Source: Brachybacterium ginsengisoli
Lineage (GTDB): Bacteria; Actinomycetota; Actinomycetes; Actinomycetales; Dermabacteraceae
Direction of reading: 5' to 3'
Assembly (NCBI RefSeq): GCF_002407065.1
Contig: NZ_CP023564.1
Span: forward strand, 3,534,001-3,598,000
DNA: 64,000 nucleotides
Position 1 is the first letter of the stretch. Each line of letters starts with the position of its first letter. The position numbers and the translations under genes were made by a program. The notes under the pieces are model-generated. The model did not search any database. It had not been told where the DNA came from and saw only the letters and a list, made by a program, of their open reading frames with translations. Positions 52,462-60,460 of this stretch are shown piece after piece.

Positions 52462-53475
52462 ATGACCTCCTCCGTCGTCTCCCCCGAGACCGCACAGCAC
52501 GCGTCCGCGGCCGGCTCGGCCGCTCCGGCCGCGTCGTGCCCGGAGCAGGTGGCGCCCTCCGAGGACCTCTCCGCGCTGCGTGTGGTCCCGGCCCGGCACC
52601 CGGGCCGGGTGGTGCTCGCCGTCGTCGTCGGCCTGGTGGTCGCCGCCGTGCTCTACTCCTTCGTCACCAACCCGCGCTGGGAATGGGGCGTGGTGGCCCA
52701 GTGGTTCTTCGCCGAGTCGATCCTCCGCGGGCTCCTGGAGACCCTGAAGCTGACCGTGCTGGCCGGGGCCGTGGGCTTCGGCCTGGGCCTCGTGCTCGCC
52801 CTGATGCGACTGTCCCCCTCCGCCCTGATCTCCGGGGTGAGCTGGACGTTCTCCTGGATCTTCCGCTCCACGCCGCTGCTGGTGCAGCTGCTGCTCTGGT
52901 ACAACCTCGGCTATCTCTACGAGCGGGTGCGCCTCGGGATCCCCTTCACCGACGCGACCTTCTTCGACGCCCGCACCAGCGACCTCATGACCCCGATGCT
53001 CGCGGCGGTGCTGGGCCTGGGCCTGCACCAGGCCGCCTACGCGGCGGAGATGATCCGCGGCGGCATCCTCTCGGTGGACCAGGGCCAGCTCGAGGCGGCG
53101 AGCGCGCTGGGCATCCCGGCGCGGGACCGCTCGCTGCGGATCGTGCTGCCCCAGGCCATGCGGGCGATCCTGCCTCCGGCCTTCAACGAGATCATCGGAC
53201 TGGTCAAGGGCACCTCGATCGTCTACGTCCTCGCCCATGCGGAGCTGTTCTTCACCGTCCAGCTGATCTACGGCCGCACCCAGCAGGTGCTGCCGATGCT
53301 GCTGGTCGCGACGGTCTGGTACGTGGTGATCACCTCGGCGCTGTCCGTCGGCCAGTACTACATCGAGCGCCACTACTCCAAGGGCGCCGTGCGCACCCTG
53401 CCGCCCACCCCGCTGCAGTCGCTGCGCGCCCGCCTCGCCCGACTCCGCCCCTCCTCGACCGGAGCGACCTCATGA
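52462..53475 (+). CDS. Polar amino-acid ABC transporter permease
   Basis: A 337-residue HisM/GlnP-type permease. After a 60-residue cytoplasmic N-terminus rich in Ser/Ala, it has about five membrane segments and the EAA motif LEAASALGIPARDRSLRIVLPQAMR. FRSTPLLVQLLLWYNLGYLY is characteristic of the family. First gene of a six-gene run in which most neighbours overlap by 4 nt. The substrate is probably an amino acid or sulfur-containing analogue, judging by the monooxygenases downstream. Confidence 0.92.
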   Translation: MTSSVVSPETAQHASAAGSAAPAASCPEQVAPSEDLSALRVVPARHPGRVVLAVVVGLVVAAVLYSFVTNPRWEWGVVAQWFFAESILRGLLETLKLTVLAGAVGFGLGLVLALMRLSPSALISGVSWTFSWIFRSTPLLVQLLLWYNLGYLYERVRLGIPFTDATFFDARTSDLMTPMLAAVLGLGLHQAAYAAEMIRGGILSVDQGQLEAASALGIPARDRSLRIVLPQAMRAILPPAFNEIIGLVKGTSIVYVLAHAELFFTVQLIYGRTQQVLPMLLVATVWYVVITSALSVGQYYIERHYSKGAVRTLPPTPLQSLRARLARLRPSSTGATS

Positions 53476-54347
53476 GCGTCCAGACCCCCACCCGCAGCGG
53501 CGGGCTCGTCGAGATCCGCGGCGTGCACAAGTCCTTCGGCGACCTCGAGGTGCTGCGTGGCATCGACCTGCGGGTCGAGCCCGGCTCGGTGACCGTGATC
53601 CTGGGCCCCTCGGGCTCGGGGAAGTCCACCCTGCTGCGCACCATCAACCACCTCGAGCCCGTCACCCAGGGACTGGTGAGCGTGGACGGCGAGACGATCG
53701 GGTACCGCCGCGAGGGGAACCTGCTGCACGAGCTGCACGAGCGCGAGATCCTGCGCCAGCGCACCGCGATCGGCATGGTGTTCCAGAGCTTCAACCTCTT
53801 CGCGCACATGACGGCGCTCGCGAACGTCGCCGAGGCGCCGCGGCGGGCGCTCGGGGTGCCGCGCCGTCAGGCCGAGGAGCGCGCCCGCGAGCTGCTGGCG
53901 CTGGTGGGGCTCTCCGACAAGGAGGCCGTGTACCCGCGGCAGCTCTCCGGCGGCCAGCAGCAGCGGGTCGCGATCGCCCGCGCCCTCGCGCTCGAGCCCA
54001 AGGTGCTCCTGTTCGACGAGCCCACCAGTGCGCTCGATCCCGAGCTGGTCGAGGAGGTGCTGGCCGTGATCCGCTCCCTCGCCCGCGCCGGCACCACCCT
54101 CGTGGTCGTCACCCACGAGATCTCCTTCGCCCGGGACGTCGCCGACGAGGTGGTCTTCATGGACCAGGGCCTGATCGTGGAGCAGGGTCCGCCCTCCGAG
54201 GTGCTCGACAGCCCGCGCCATGAGCGCACCCGCTCGTTCCTGCAGCGGGTCCGCACCGGCGAGGCGGCGCCTGTCGAGTCCGCCGACGCAGCCAGCCCTG
54301 CTTCCGCAGCCACCGCCGCCGCCCGAGAACTGGCGCGTGAGCGATGA
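53472..54347 (+). CDS. Polar amino-acid ABC transporter ATP-binding protein
   Basis: A 291-residue GlnQ-type ATPase: Walker A GPSGSGKST, Q-loop VFQSFNLFAHMTALANV, signature LSGGQQQRVAIARALALEP, Walker B LLFDEPTSALDPELV, H-loop VVTHEISFARDVADEV. A short Ala/Ser-rich tail follows the usual end (AASPASAATAAARELARER), an extra feature. ATG 53472 overlaps the permease stop by 4 nt. Confidence 0.94.
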   Translation: MSVQTPTRSGGLVEIRGVHKSFGDLEVLRGIDLRVEPGSVTVILGPSGSGKSTLLRTINHLEPVTQGLVSVDGETIGYRREGNLLHELHEREILRQRTAIGMVFQSFNLFAHMTALANVAEAPRRALGVPRRQAEERARELLALVGLSDKEAVYPRQLSGGQQQRVAIARALALEPKVLLFDEPTSALDPELVEEVLAVIRSLARAGTTLVVVTHEISFARDVADEVVFMDQGLIVEQGPPSEVLDSPRHERTRSFLQRVRTGEAAPVESADAASPASAATAAARELARER

Positions 54348-54367
54348 GTACGGCGATATCTCCGTAC
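54348..54367 (+). promoter_or_regulatory. 20-bp near-perfect palindrome between ATPase and binding-protein genes
   Basis: GTACGGcGATATCtCCGTAC starts with the first base after the ATPase stop codon. It could stabilise the downstream binding-protein message, attenuate readthrough, or act as an operator; in other polar amino-acid transporter operons a hairpin here raises binding-protein expression. Confidence 0.55.
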
Positions 54368-54408
54368 ATCTCTCCCCAGCGCCAGTACCCGACCATCGAG
54401 GACCTCTC

Positions 54409-55413
54409 ATGACCCCGACCCGCCAGCCCCTCCTGTCCCGCCGCGCCCTGGCCGCGTCCGGTCTGCTGCTCCCCGCCGCGCTGCTCGCGGCCTGCTCCGA
54501 TCCTGTCCCGGCGGCCCCCGCGGGCGCCGGCTCCTCCGACTCCGAAGGGTCCGACGGCGGCGGGGAGGGCACCGGCGGCATCGACACCTCCGGCACCCAG
54601 GAGCTCATCCGCTCCACCGCCGATGCCGAGATCGCCGCCCAGCTGCCGGCCGAGATCGCCGAGTCCGGCACGCTGCGGGTGGGCATCAACGGCACCAGCG
54701 CGGCGCCGCTGTCGTTCCTGGCCGACGACAACCAGACCTACATCGGCTCCGAGATCGACATCGCCCGGATCGTCGCCGACAAGCTCGGCCTCGAGTTCGA
54801 GCTGAAGCTGACCACCTGGGAGAACTGGCCGCTGAAGCTCGAGGCCGGCGAGTTCGACGTGGTCCACGCGAACATCGGCGTCAACGCGGAGCGACTGGAG
54901 AAGTTCGACTTCGCCTCGTACCGCGCGGCGTACATGTCCTTCCTGGTGAAGAAGGGCGCGGACTTCTGGCTGGAGGACGCCGACTCGATCAGCGGGAGGA
55001 TCATCGCCGTCGGCAACGCCACCAACCAGGAGCGGATCCTCACCGACTGGAACGCCGAGCTCGAGGCCGCCGGCAAGGAGCCCGCGGAGCTGAAGAACTA
55101 CTCGACCGACGCCGACACCCTGCTCGCGCTCGGCTCCGGCCGGGTCGACGGCTACCTCTCCCCCTACGCCGCGCTGAGCTTCATCACCGCGCGCCGGGAC
55201 GACTTCGAGCTGCAGGGCCGCATCAACGCCGGCTGGCCCGACGAGACCCTGGTCGCCGGCACCTTCGACCGCGGCAGCGGGCTTGCCGAGCCCTACGCCG
55301 CGGCGCTGAACGCCGTGATCGCCGACGGCACCTACGCCCAGGTCCTCGAGCGCTGGCAGATCACCGACGAAGCACTCACCGAGTCGCGCGTCCACACGAA
55401 GGAGAAGCCATGA
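54409..55413 (+). CDS. Amino-acid-type solute-binding lipoprotein, copy 1
   Basis: A 334-residue binding protein. The signal has SRR and a lipobox LLAAC (Tat-type lipoprotein); a Gly/Ser/Glu-rich linker follows, then the type II periplasmic-binding fold (LRVGINGTSAAPLSFLADDN, IARIVADKLGLEFELKLTTWENWPLKLEAGEFDVVHANI). It captures the substrate outside the membrane for the adjacent permease. It is about three-quarters identical to the next protein, so the pair arose by tandem duplication. ATG 54409 lies behind GAGGACC. Confidence 0.92.
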   Translation: MTPTRQPLLSRRALAASGLLLPAALLAACSDPVPAAPAGAGSSDSEGSDGGGEGTGGIDTSGTQELIRSTADAEIAAQLPAEIAESGTLRVGINGTSAAPLSFLADDNQTYIGSEIDIARIVADKLGLEFELKLTTWENWPLKLEAGEFDVVHANIGVNAERLEKFDFASYRAAYMSFLVKKGADFWLEDADSISGRIIAVGNATNQERILTDWNAELEAAGKEPAELKNYSTDADTLLALGSGRVDGYLSPYAALSFITARRDDFELQGRINAGWPDETLVAGTFDRGSGLAEPYAAALNAVIADGTYAQVLERWQITDEALTESRVHTKEKP

Positions 55414-56399
55414 GCGCCCGCCTCCTCTCCCGGCGCGCCCTGGCCGGAGCCGGTCTGCTGCTGCCCGTGGGGCTGCTCGCGGCCTGCTCCGACCCGACCC
55501 CCGCGGCGGACGCCGCGGGAGCGGGATCCGAAGCGTCCGACGGCGGCGGCGCGACAGCCGGAGGGATCGACACCTCCGGCACCCAGGAGCTCATCCGCTC
55601 CACCGTCGATGAGTCGGTCGCCGCGCTCCTGCCGCCCGAGATCGCCGAGTCCGGCGTGCTCCGGGTGGGCATCGGGAGCGAGAGCTTCGCCCCGCTGTCC
55701 TTCCTCGCGGACGACAACACGACCTACATCGGCTCCGAGGTGGACACCGCCCGCCTGGTCGCGGACACGCTCGGGCTCGACCTCGAGCTCGTGCTGACCA
55801 GCTGGGACAACTGGCCGCTCAAGCTCGAGGCGGGTGACTTCGACGTGGTCCACTTCAACGTGGGCGTGACGGCGGAGCGCCTGGAGAAGTTCGACTTCGC
55901 CTCCTACCGCGCGGCCTACGTCGCCTTCCTCGTGACGAAGGGGTCGGAGCTGCGCCTCAGCGATGCGGACTCCATCAGCGGGCGGATCATCGCCGTCAGC
56001 GCCGCGACCACCCAGGAGCGGATCCTCATCGACTGGAACGCCGAGCTCGAGGCCGCCGGCAAGGAGCCCGCGGAGCTGAAGAACTACTCCACCAGCGCCG
56101 ACACCCTTCTCGCCCTCGGCTCCGGCCGGGTGGACGCCTCGTTCGGGCCGTACCCGACGCAGACCTTCATCGCCGCTCGCCGCGACGACGTCGAGCTGCA
56201 GGGCCGGGTCGAGGAGGGCTGGCCGGACACGACCCTCATCGCGGCGACCTTCGACCGCGGCAGCGGGCTCGCCGAGCCCTACGCCGCCGCCCTCAACGCC
56301 CTCATCGCCGACGGCACCTACGCCCAGGTGCTCGAGCGCTGGCAGATCACCGACGAAGCGCTCACCGAGTCGCACGTCCACACCAAGGAGAAGCCATGA
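55410..56399 (+). CDS. Amino-acid-type solute-binding lipoprotein, copy 2
   Basis: A 329-residue paralogue of the preceding protein, with the same Tat-lipoprotein signal (LLAAC) and the same domain. Differences cluster in the ligand region, for example GSESFAPLSFL for GTSAAPLSFL and VHFNVGVTAERL for VHANIGVNAERL, so the two may prefer different ligands and share one permease. ATG 55410 overlaps the first copy by 4 nt; AAGGAG precedes it. Confidence 0.92.
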   Translation: MSARLLSRRALAGAGLLLPVGLLAACSDPTPAADAAGAGSEASDGGGATAGGIDTSGTQELIRSTVDESVAALLPPEIAESGVLRVGIGSESFAPLSFLADDNTTYIGSEVDTARLVADTLGLDLELVLTSWDNWPLKLEAGDFDVVHFNVGVTAERLEKFDFASYRAAYVAFLVTKGSELRLSDADSISGRIIAVSAATTQERILIDWNAELEAAGKEPAELKNYSTSADTLLALGSGRVDASFGPYPTQTFIAARRDDVELQGRVEEGWPDTTLIAATFDRGSGLAEPYAAALNALIADGTYAQVLERWQITDEALTESHVHTKEKP

Positions 56400-57367
56400 C
56401 CGACACCGCCCTCCACCCCGGCGCGGAGACCGCCGCCGCCCGCGAGGCCGGCTCGAACCTGCCCGTCCTCGCGGTGGACCTCGTCGCCGATCCGAGCCTG
56501 CTGAGCCGGCTCGCCGAGCTGGGCCGCGGCCTCGAGGAGGCGGGTGTCGGCGCCGTGACGATCAGCGACGGCGGCCTGCACCCGATCCACGTCGCCTCGT
56601 TCCTCGCGCCGCTCACGCGCACGCTCGGCCTGCTGCCGCGCACCGACGCGATCTACGTCGAGCCGTTCCACCTGGCCACGCAGCTGATGAGCCTCGACCA
56701 TCTCAGCCACGGCCGGGCCGGATGGCTGCTCACCGCGGAGACCGACCCCGCGGCGCCAGCCGCCGTCGGCCGCGAGGTGCTGGGGCTCGAGGCGACCGCC
56801 CGCGAGGCGGCCGACGTGCTCGAGGCCGCGCGGCTCGTGTGGGACTCCTGGGCGCCCGACGCCGTCGTGAAGGACACCTCGCGCGGCGTCTACGTGGACG
56901 CCGCCCGCCTGCAGTACACCGACGTCGAGGCCTCGACGTTCTCGCTGCGCGGCCCCTCGATCACCCCTCGCTCCCCGCAGGGCCTGCTGCCGGTGCTGGT
57001 CGCGGACACCGACCGTCCCGCCGTCGGCGAGCGCGTCGCGACCGAGCTGGCCGACGGGCGGGTCCTGGACGTCGACGTCTCCGCCGGAGCCCACCCCGAT
57101 CAGATCGCCGAGACCCTCGAGGGGGCCGACGCGCGCCTCGTGCGGCTCGTGGGCCTGGACCTCGAGGCCGACCCGCTGGGCACCGTCACCGCCCTCGTGG
57201 CCGCGCTGCGGGAGCGGGAGCTCATCGCCTCCGCGGCCGACGAGGGGCAGAGCCTGCGCGAGCAGCTGGGCCTCGCCATCGCCGAGCACGCCCCCGATCC
57301 CGAGCGCCGCACCGACCGTGCGCGCCGCACCGACCTCACCGACCAGACCCGCGAGGAGTCCGCATGA
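56396..57367 (+). CDS. Short LLM-class flavin-dependent oxidoreductase
   Basis: A 323-residue bacterial-luciferase-family protein, shorter than typical members. HPIHVASFLAPLTRTLGLLP and TDAIYVEPFHLATQLMSLDHLSHGRAGWLLTAETDP are the family core. Such enzymes use reduced flavin and O2 to oxygenate or desulfonate small molecules. ATG 56396 overlaps the second binding-protein gene, and its end overlaps the NtaA-type monooxygenase as ATGA. With the next protein it resembles the YtmO/YtnJ pair. Confidence 0.87.
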   Translation: MTDTALHPGAETAAAREAGSNLPVLAVDLVADPSLLSRLAELGRGLEEAGVGAVTISDGGLHPIHVASFLAPLTRTLGLLPRTDAIYVEPFHLATQLMSLDHLSHGRAGWLLTAETDPAAPAAVGREVLGLEATAREAADVLEAARLVWDSWAPDAVVKDTSRGVYVDAARLQYTDVEASTFSLRGPSITPRSPQGLLPVLVADTDRPAVGERVATELADGRVLDVDVSAGAHPDQIAETLEGADARLVRLVGLDLEADPLGTVTALVAALRERELIASAADEGQSLREQLGLAIAEHAPDPERRTDRARRTDLTDQTREESA

Positions 57368-58704
57368 CCACCACGCAGTCCCCCTCCCTCGCCACCGGCC
57401 CCGCCGAGCACCCGATCCACCCGGAGCACACCCCCACCGGGCAGCTCGCCTTCGGGGCGTTCTTCCAGGGCGTGAACTCCTCGACGATCTGGCGCCTGCC
57501 CGAGAGCGGCGACCAGGTGGCCTGGGAGTCCTTCGAGGCGCTGGTGCGCACCGCCGAGCGCGGGCGGTTCGCGGCCTTCTTCCTCGGGGAGGGCCTGCGC
57601 CTGCGGGAGCACCGCGAGGTGCCCTTCGAGCTCGACGTGGCCGGCCGCCCCGACGCGCAGACGCTGCTCGCGGCGCTGGCCGGGGTCACCGAGAGGATCG
57701 GCCTGGTCGCCACGCAGAACACCACCTACAACGACCCCGTGGATCTCGCCCGCCGTCTGCAGACCCTCGACCTGCTCTCCGGCGGACGGGCCGGCTGGAA
57801 CATCGTCACCACCGACAACGCCTGGACCGGGGAGAACTTCCGCCGCGGCGGCTACCTCGACCATGAGGACCGGTACGTCCACGCCGAGGCGTTCGTGGAG
57901 GTCGCCGAGCAGTACTGGCGCGGCGAGCAGATCACCCACGACGGCGCCCACTACTCCGTGCGCGCCCAGGGCGACCTGCCCCGCTCCGCCCAGGGCCGAC
58001 CGGTGCTGTTCCAGGCCGGCGCCTCCCCCGCCGGACAGGACTTCGCCGCCCGCACCTCGGACGTCATCTTCTCCCCGCACGGGACCCTCGAGGCGGCGGT
58101 CGAGTTCCGCCGCTCGATCGTGGAGCGCACCGTCGCCGCGGGCCGCGACGCCGGCAGCGTGAAGATCCTGCCCGGGGCCGAGATCATCCTCGCCCCCACC
58201 GAGGCGGAGGCCGAGGAGAAGGTGCGCTGGGTGCGCGACCTCCAGATCGGCCCCGAGCAGGCCATCGCCCTGCTCGAGCAGTACTGGGGTCGTGACCTCT
58301 CCGCCTTCGACCCCGACGGCCCGCTGCCCGACGTGGCACCCGAGGTGGTCGAGTCCGGCGTGACCCGCGGCGCCGGCTTCCAGTTCGCCAAGGCCGAGGA
58401 GCTCACCCGCGCCTGGCGCGAGGAGGCCGCCGAGAAGGGCCAGTCGATCCTCGAGTTCGCCCGGGCACGCTCCGGGGCCCGGCGCGGCACCTTCACCGGC
58501 AGCTACGACCAGGTCGCCGAGCGCCTGGTGGAGTTCGCGCGGCTGGGGGCGATCGACGGCCTGAACATCACGCCGTGGCTGATCCCCTCGGGCCTCGACG
58601 ACATCGTGGACGAGCTGATCCCCCGCCTGCAGGAGCGCGGGGTCTACCCCACCGAGTACGCGGGCGCGACGCTGCGGGAGAACCTGGGGCTGCCGCCGGG
58701 GTGA
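57364..58704 (+). CDS. NtaA/DmoA-family FMN-dependent monooxygenase
   Basis: A 446-residue luciferase-fold monooxygenase of the NtaA/SnaA/DszA/YxeK/YtnJ group, which oxygenate nitrilotriacetate, dibenzothiophene sulfone or S-alkyl cysteines using FMNH2 supplied by a reductase. LSGGRAGWNIVTTDNAWTGENF and FQAGASPAGQDFAARTSDVIF are signatures. Its last 17 codons, ending at TGA 58702-58704, are repeated downstream at 60243-60293 after a 1.5 kb insert. ATG 57364 overlaps the previous gene by 4 nt. Last gene of the transporter operon. Confidence 0.92.
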   Translation: MTTTQSPSLATGPAEHPIHPEHTPTGQLAFGAFFQGVNSSTIWRLPESGDQVAWESFEALVRTAERGRFAAFFLGEGLRLREHREVPFELDVAGRPDAQTLLAALAGVTERIGLVATQNTTYNDPVDLARRLQTLDLLSGGRAGWNIVTTDNAWTGENFRRGGYLDHEDRYVHAEAFVEVAEQYWRGEQITHDGAHYSVRAQGDLPRSAQGRPVLFQAGASPAGQDFAARTSDVIFSPHGTLEAAVEFRRSIVERTVAAGRDAGSVKILPGAEIILAPTEAEAEEKVRWVRDLQIGPEQAIALLEQYWGRDLSAFDPDGPLPDVAPEVVESGVTRGAGFQFAKAEELTRAWREEAAEKGQSILEFARARSGARRGTFTGSYDQVAERLVEFARLGAIDGLNITPWLIPSGLDDIVDELIPRLQERGVYPTEYAGATLRENLGLPPG

Positions 58705-58706
58705 GC
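58656..58706 (+). repeat. Direct repeat, left copy (3' end of the monooxygenase gene)
   Basis: A 51-bp segment including the monooxygenase stop codon. It matches 60243-60293 at 49 of 51 positions, with a 37-bp exact core (58663-58699). Mismatches lie at 58662 and 58700. Confidence 0.9.
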
Positions 58707-58778
58707 GGTGCGCCCGCTCAGCGTGCCGGGCAACGAACCGATCACGATTCCTCTCCGGCACCCACTATTTCCCCGGTC

Positions 58779-58859
58779 GTGGATCAACTGTCGGTTCTAC
58801 GAGAGACACTCGTGAGGATGTGGCAGCACGAAGCCGCCCCCGAGCTCCCGGAGCACTGA
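58779..58859 (+). CDS. Possible 26-residue upstream peptide
   Basis: GTG 58779 opens a frame MDQLSVLRETLVRMWQHEAA... that ends with a TGA at 58857-58859, immediately followed in the same frame by the ATG of the islet gene. Stop and start are adjacent, so ribosomes could reinitiate or occasionally read through. An A+T-rich stretch before it (CACTATTT) may be a promoter. The frame may also be chance. Confidence 0.3.
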   Translation: MDQLSVLRETLVRMWQHEAAPELPEH

Positions 58860-60149
58860 ATGACGCATGAGATCGAAGTGATCAGCGACGGCGATGGACT
58901 CGCCGTGCTCGGTACTCCCGGGGACGTCGACGCCTTCCTGACGTCGTTCGGCTTCGAATCCCGCGAGCTCGAGCTCCACCGGCTCGGCCCGTCGTACAAA
59001 ACCACTGCAGGCATCTTGAACGCCGGCGCTGGGGCCGCGGCGAACTCGGGCCGCTGGATGAAGCTCACGTCGGAATCCTTCGCCGCGTCAAAGAAACTTG
59101 CGCTCGTCAAGAATGCCGCCACCGGGAACTTCCACGCCACCCTCCGCGCGTCGAGCGGCCAGTTCTCCAAGAACCTGCAGTTCGTCGCGGCGCCGGGAAC
59201 TCTGCTCAACCCCGCTGCCCTCGCCGCCGCCGGAGCGGTCATGTCGCAGATGGCGATGCAGGAGGCGATCGAGGAGATCGGCGAGTACCTCGCAGTCATC
59301 GACGAGAAGATCGACGACATTCTGCGCGCGCAGAAGGATTCGGTGTTCTCCGACATGATCGGCGTGGACCTCATGATCGAGGAGGCCATGACCGTCCGTG
59401 ACGAGGTCGGCCGCGTCTCGGAAGTGACCTGGTCCAAGATCCAGAACTCCGCGCAGACCCTTGCCACCACCGAGGCGTACGCGCTGCGGCAGATCGATGC
59501 GCAGGCGGAGAAGGTCGAGCAGGCGAGCGTGCCGGATCTCGCCACCAAGGCGAAGGCCGCCGAGTCCACGGTGCGGGAATGGCTCGCCGTGCTCGCACGC
59601 TGTGTCCAGCTGCAGGATGCCCTCGCAGTTCTCGAGCTCGATCGTGTGCTCGACAGCGCCCCGGAGGAGCTCGACCGCCATCGCCTCGGGCTCCGCGCGG
59701 CACGGGAGAAGCGCCTGGCGCTGATCCACCGCACGACGGAGGAACTGCTCGAGCGCATGAACACCACCATCCGTCGGGCCAATGCCAAGGTCCTCCTGTC
59801 CCCTCGACCGGCTCGCGCAGCGGTCAACTCCAGCAATCTCGTGGTGGGCCGGGTGATCGACTTCCAGACGGCTCTGAAGATCGAGGACGGTCACGACTCC
59901 GCGGAGGCGAAGCGCTGGCGAACGGCGGCTGGCGAGGTGCGCGACAAGGTGGTCAAGACGGGCGTTGATGGAGCTGGTGCAGCCATCCAGTTCGGCGGCG
60001 ACACCGCTGGCCGCGTCCGCTCCGGTGCCGGCCGCTTCTCGGAAGGTGCCCGCGCGTTCCGCGAGGCCGTCCGTCGCGATGATCCCGAGGCCGTTGACGA
60101 GTCAGCGACCGCTCAGCCTACGGACTCGCAGGCGACGCAGCTCGACTGA
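58860..60149 (+). CDS. Uncharacterised 429-residue islet protein
   Basis: I do not recognise a family. The N-terminus (EIEVISDGDGLAVLGTPGDV) looks like a small alpha/beta domain. Residues 130-310 are long alpha helices rich in Glu, Ala and Arg, probably coiled coil (IEEIGEYLAVIDEKIDDILRAQ; LDRHRLGLRAAREKRLALIH). A hydrophobic patch near 110-130 (GTLLNPAALAAAGAVMSQM) could insert in a membrane. The C-terminal 80 residues are Gly/Ala/Arg-rich and end in a Thr/Gln tail. It is soluble or peripheral, without a signal. ATG 58860 has GGAG 6 nt upstream. A single-gene function, possibly defence or competition, is an inference from its position in an islet. Confidence 0.7.
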   Translation: MTHEIEVISDGDGLAVLGTPGDVDAFLTSFGFESRELELHRLGPSYKTTAGILNAGAGAAANSGRWMKLTSESFAASKKLALVKNAATGNFHATLRASSGQFSKNLQFVAAPGTLLNPAALAAAGAVMSQMAMQEAIEEIGEYLAVIDEKIDDILRAQKDSVFSDMIGVDLMIEEAMTVRDEVGRVSEVTWSKIQNSAQTLATTEAYALRQIDAQAEKVEQASVPDLATKAKAAESTVREWLAVLARCVQLQDALAVLELDRVLDSAPEELDRHRLGLRAAREKRLALIHRTTEELLERMNTTIRRANAKVLLSPRPARAAVNSSNLVVGRVIDFQTALKIEDGHDSAEAKRWRTAAGEVRDKVVKTGVDGAGAAIQFGGDTAGRVRSGAGRFSEGARAFREAVRRDDPEAVDESATAQPTDSQATQLD

Positions 60150-60242
60150 GCGGATACGCCTGCTAGTCCCCGTGAGGATCTGGGGTGCCACCTCAGCGAG
60201 CTGCGGGGTTGAGCCGCGCACCTGTCCCCCTGATGTCGCCGG

Positions 60243-60293
60243 GTACGCCGGCGCGACGCTGCGGGAGAACCTGGGGCTGCCGCCGGTGTGAGC
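60243..60293 (+). repeat. Direct repeat, right copy
   Basis: Matches the left copy over 51 bp. Translated in the same frame it gives YAGATLRENLGLPPV and a stop, the end of the monooxygenase, but nothing upstream of 60243 matches the body of that gene. The remainder of the 311-bp gap to the LysR gene (60294-60448) shows only the palindrome described next. Confidence 0.9.
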
Positions 60294-60425
60294 CCGCGCC
60301 CCGCCGTCCCCCGCGCGTGCCCGCGCCCGCCGGAGTCACAGACCGGGGGATACGGGCACTCATTCCCCCTTGTTCGTGACTCCCGTGCCATGACGCTGTC
60401 CGCCTGGCACCGTGGTCAAACCCAT

Positions 60426-60454
60426 AAGCCAGGCTTGTCACCGAGGCCTACCAT
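60426..60454 (+). promoter_or_regulatory. LysR promoter: -10 box and nearby palindrome
   Basis: TACCAT (60449-60454) lies exactly 6 nt before the LysR start, and those 6 nt are GGAGGT, so the gene has both leaderless spacing and an RBS. AAGCCAGGCTT (60426-60436) is a perfect 5-bp-arm palindrome in the -35 region, well placed for autoregulation. Confidence 0.55.
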
Positions 60455-60460
60455 GGAGGT

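Larger units (their letters stand above)
58707..60242 (+). other. 1.5 kb islet between direct repeats
   Basis: This interval lies between the two 51-bp repeats and contains one convincing gene (58860-60149) with a possible short upstream frame. It separates the transporter/monooxygenase operon from the LysR gene that may regulate it. It has no transposase, recombinase or recognisable terminal inverted repeats. It could be an integrated cassette that regenerated the host gene's 3' end, or the remains of a tandem monooxygenase duplication. Codon use in the gene is less GC-biased than its neighbours. Confidence 0.6.

Noticed and set aside
58809-60184. Second short direct repeat (CGTGAGGATNTGG) near both ends of the islet
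   Set aside because: 13 bp with a mismatch in GC-rich DNA is too short to separate from chance; the 51-bp repeat is the robust boundary.
58707-60242. Insertion sequence or transposon as explanation for the islet
   Set aside because: No transposase, no terminal inverted repeats, and the flanking repeats are far longer than a transposon target duplication.
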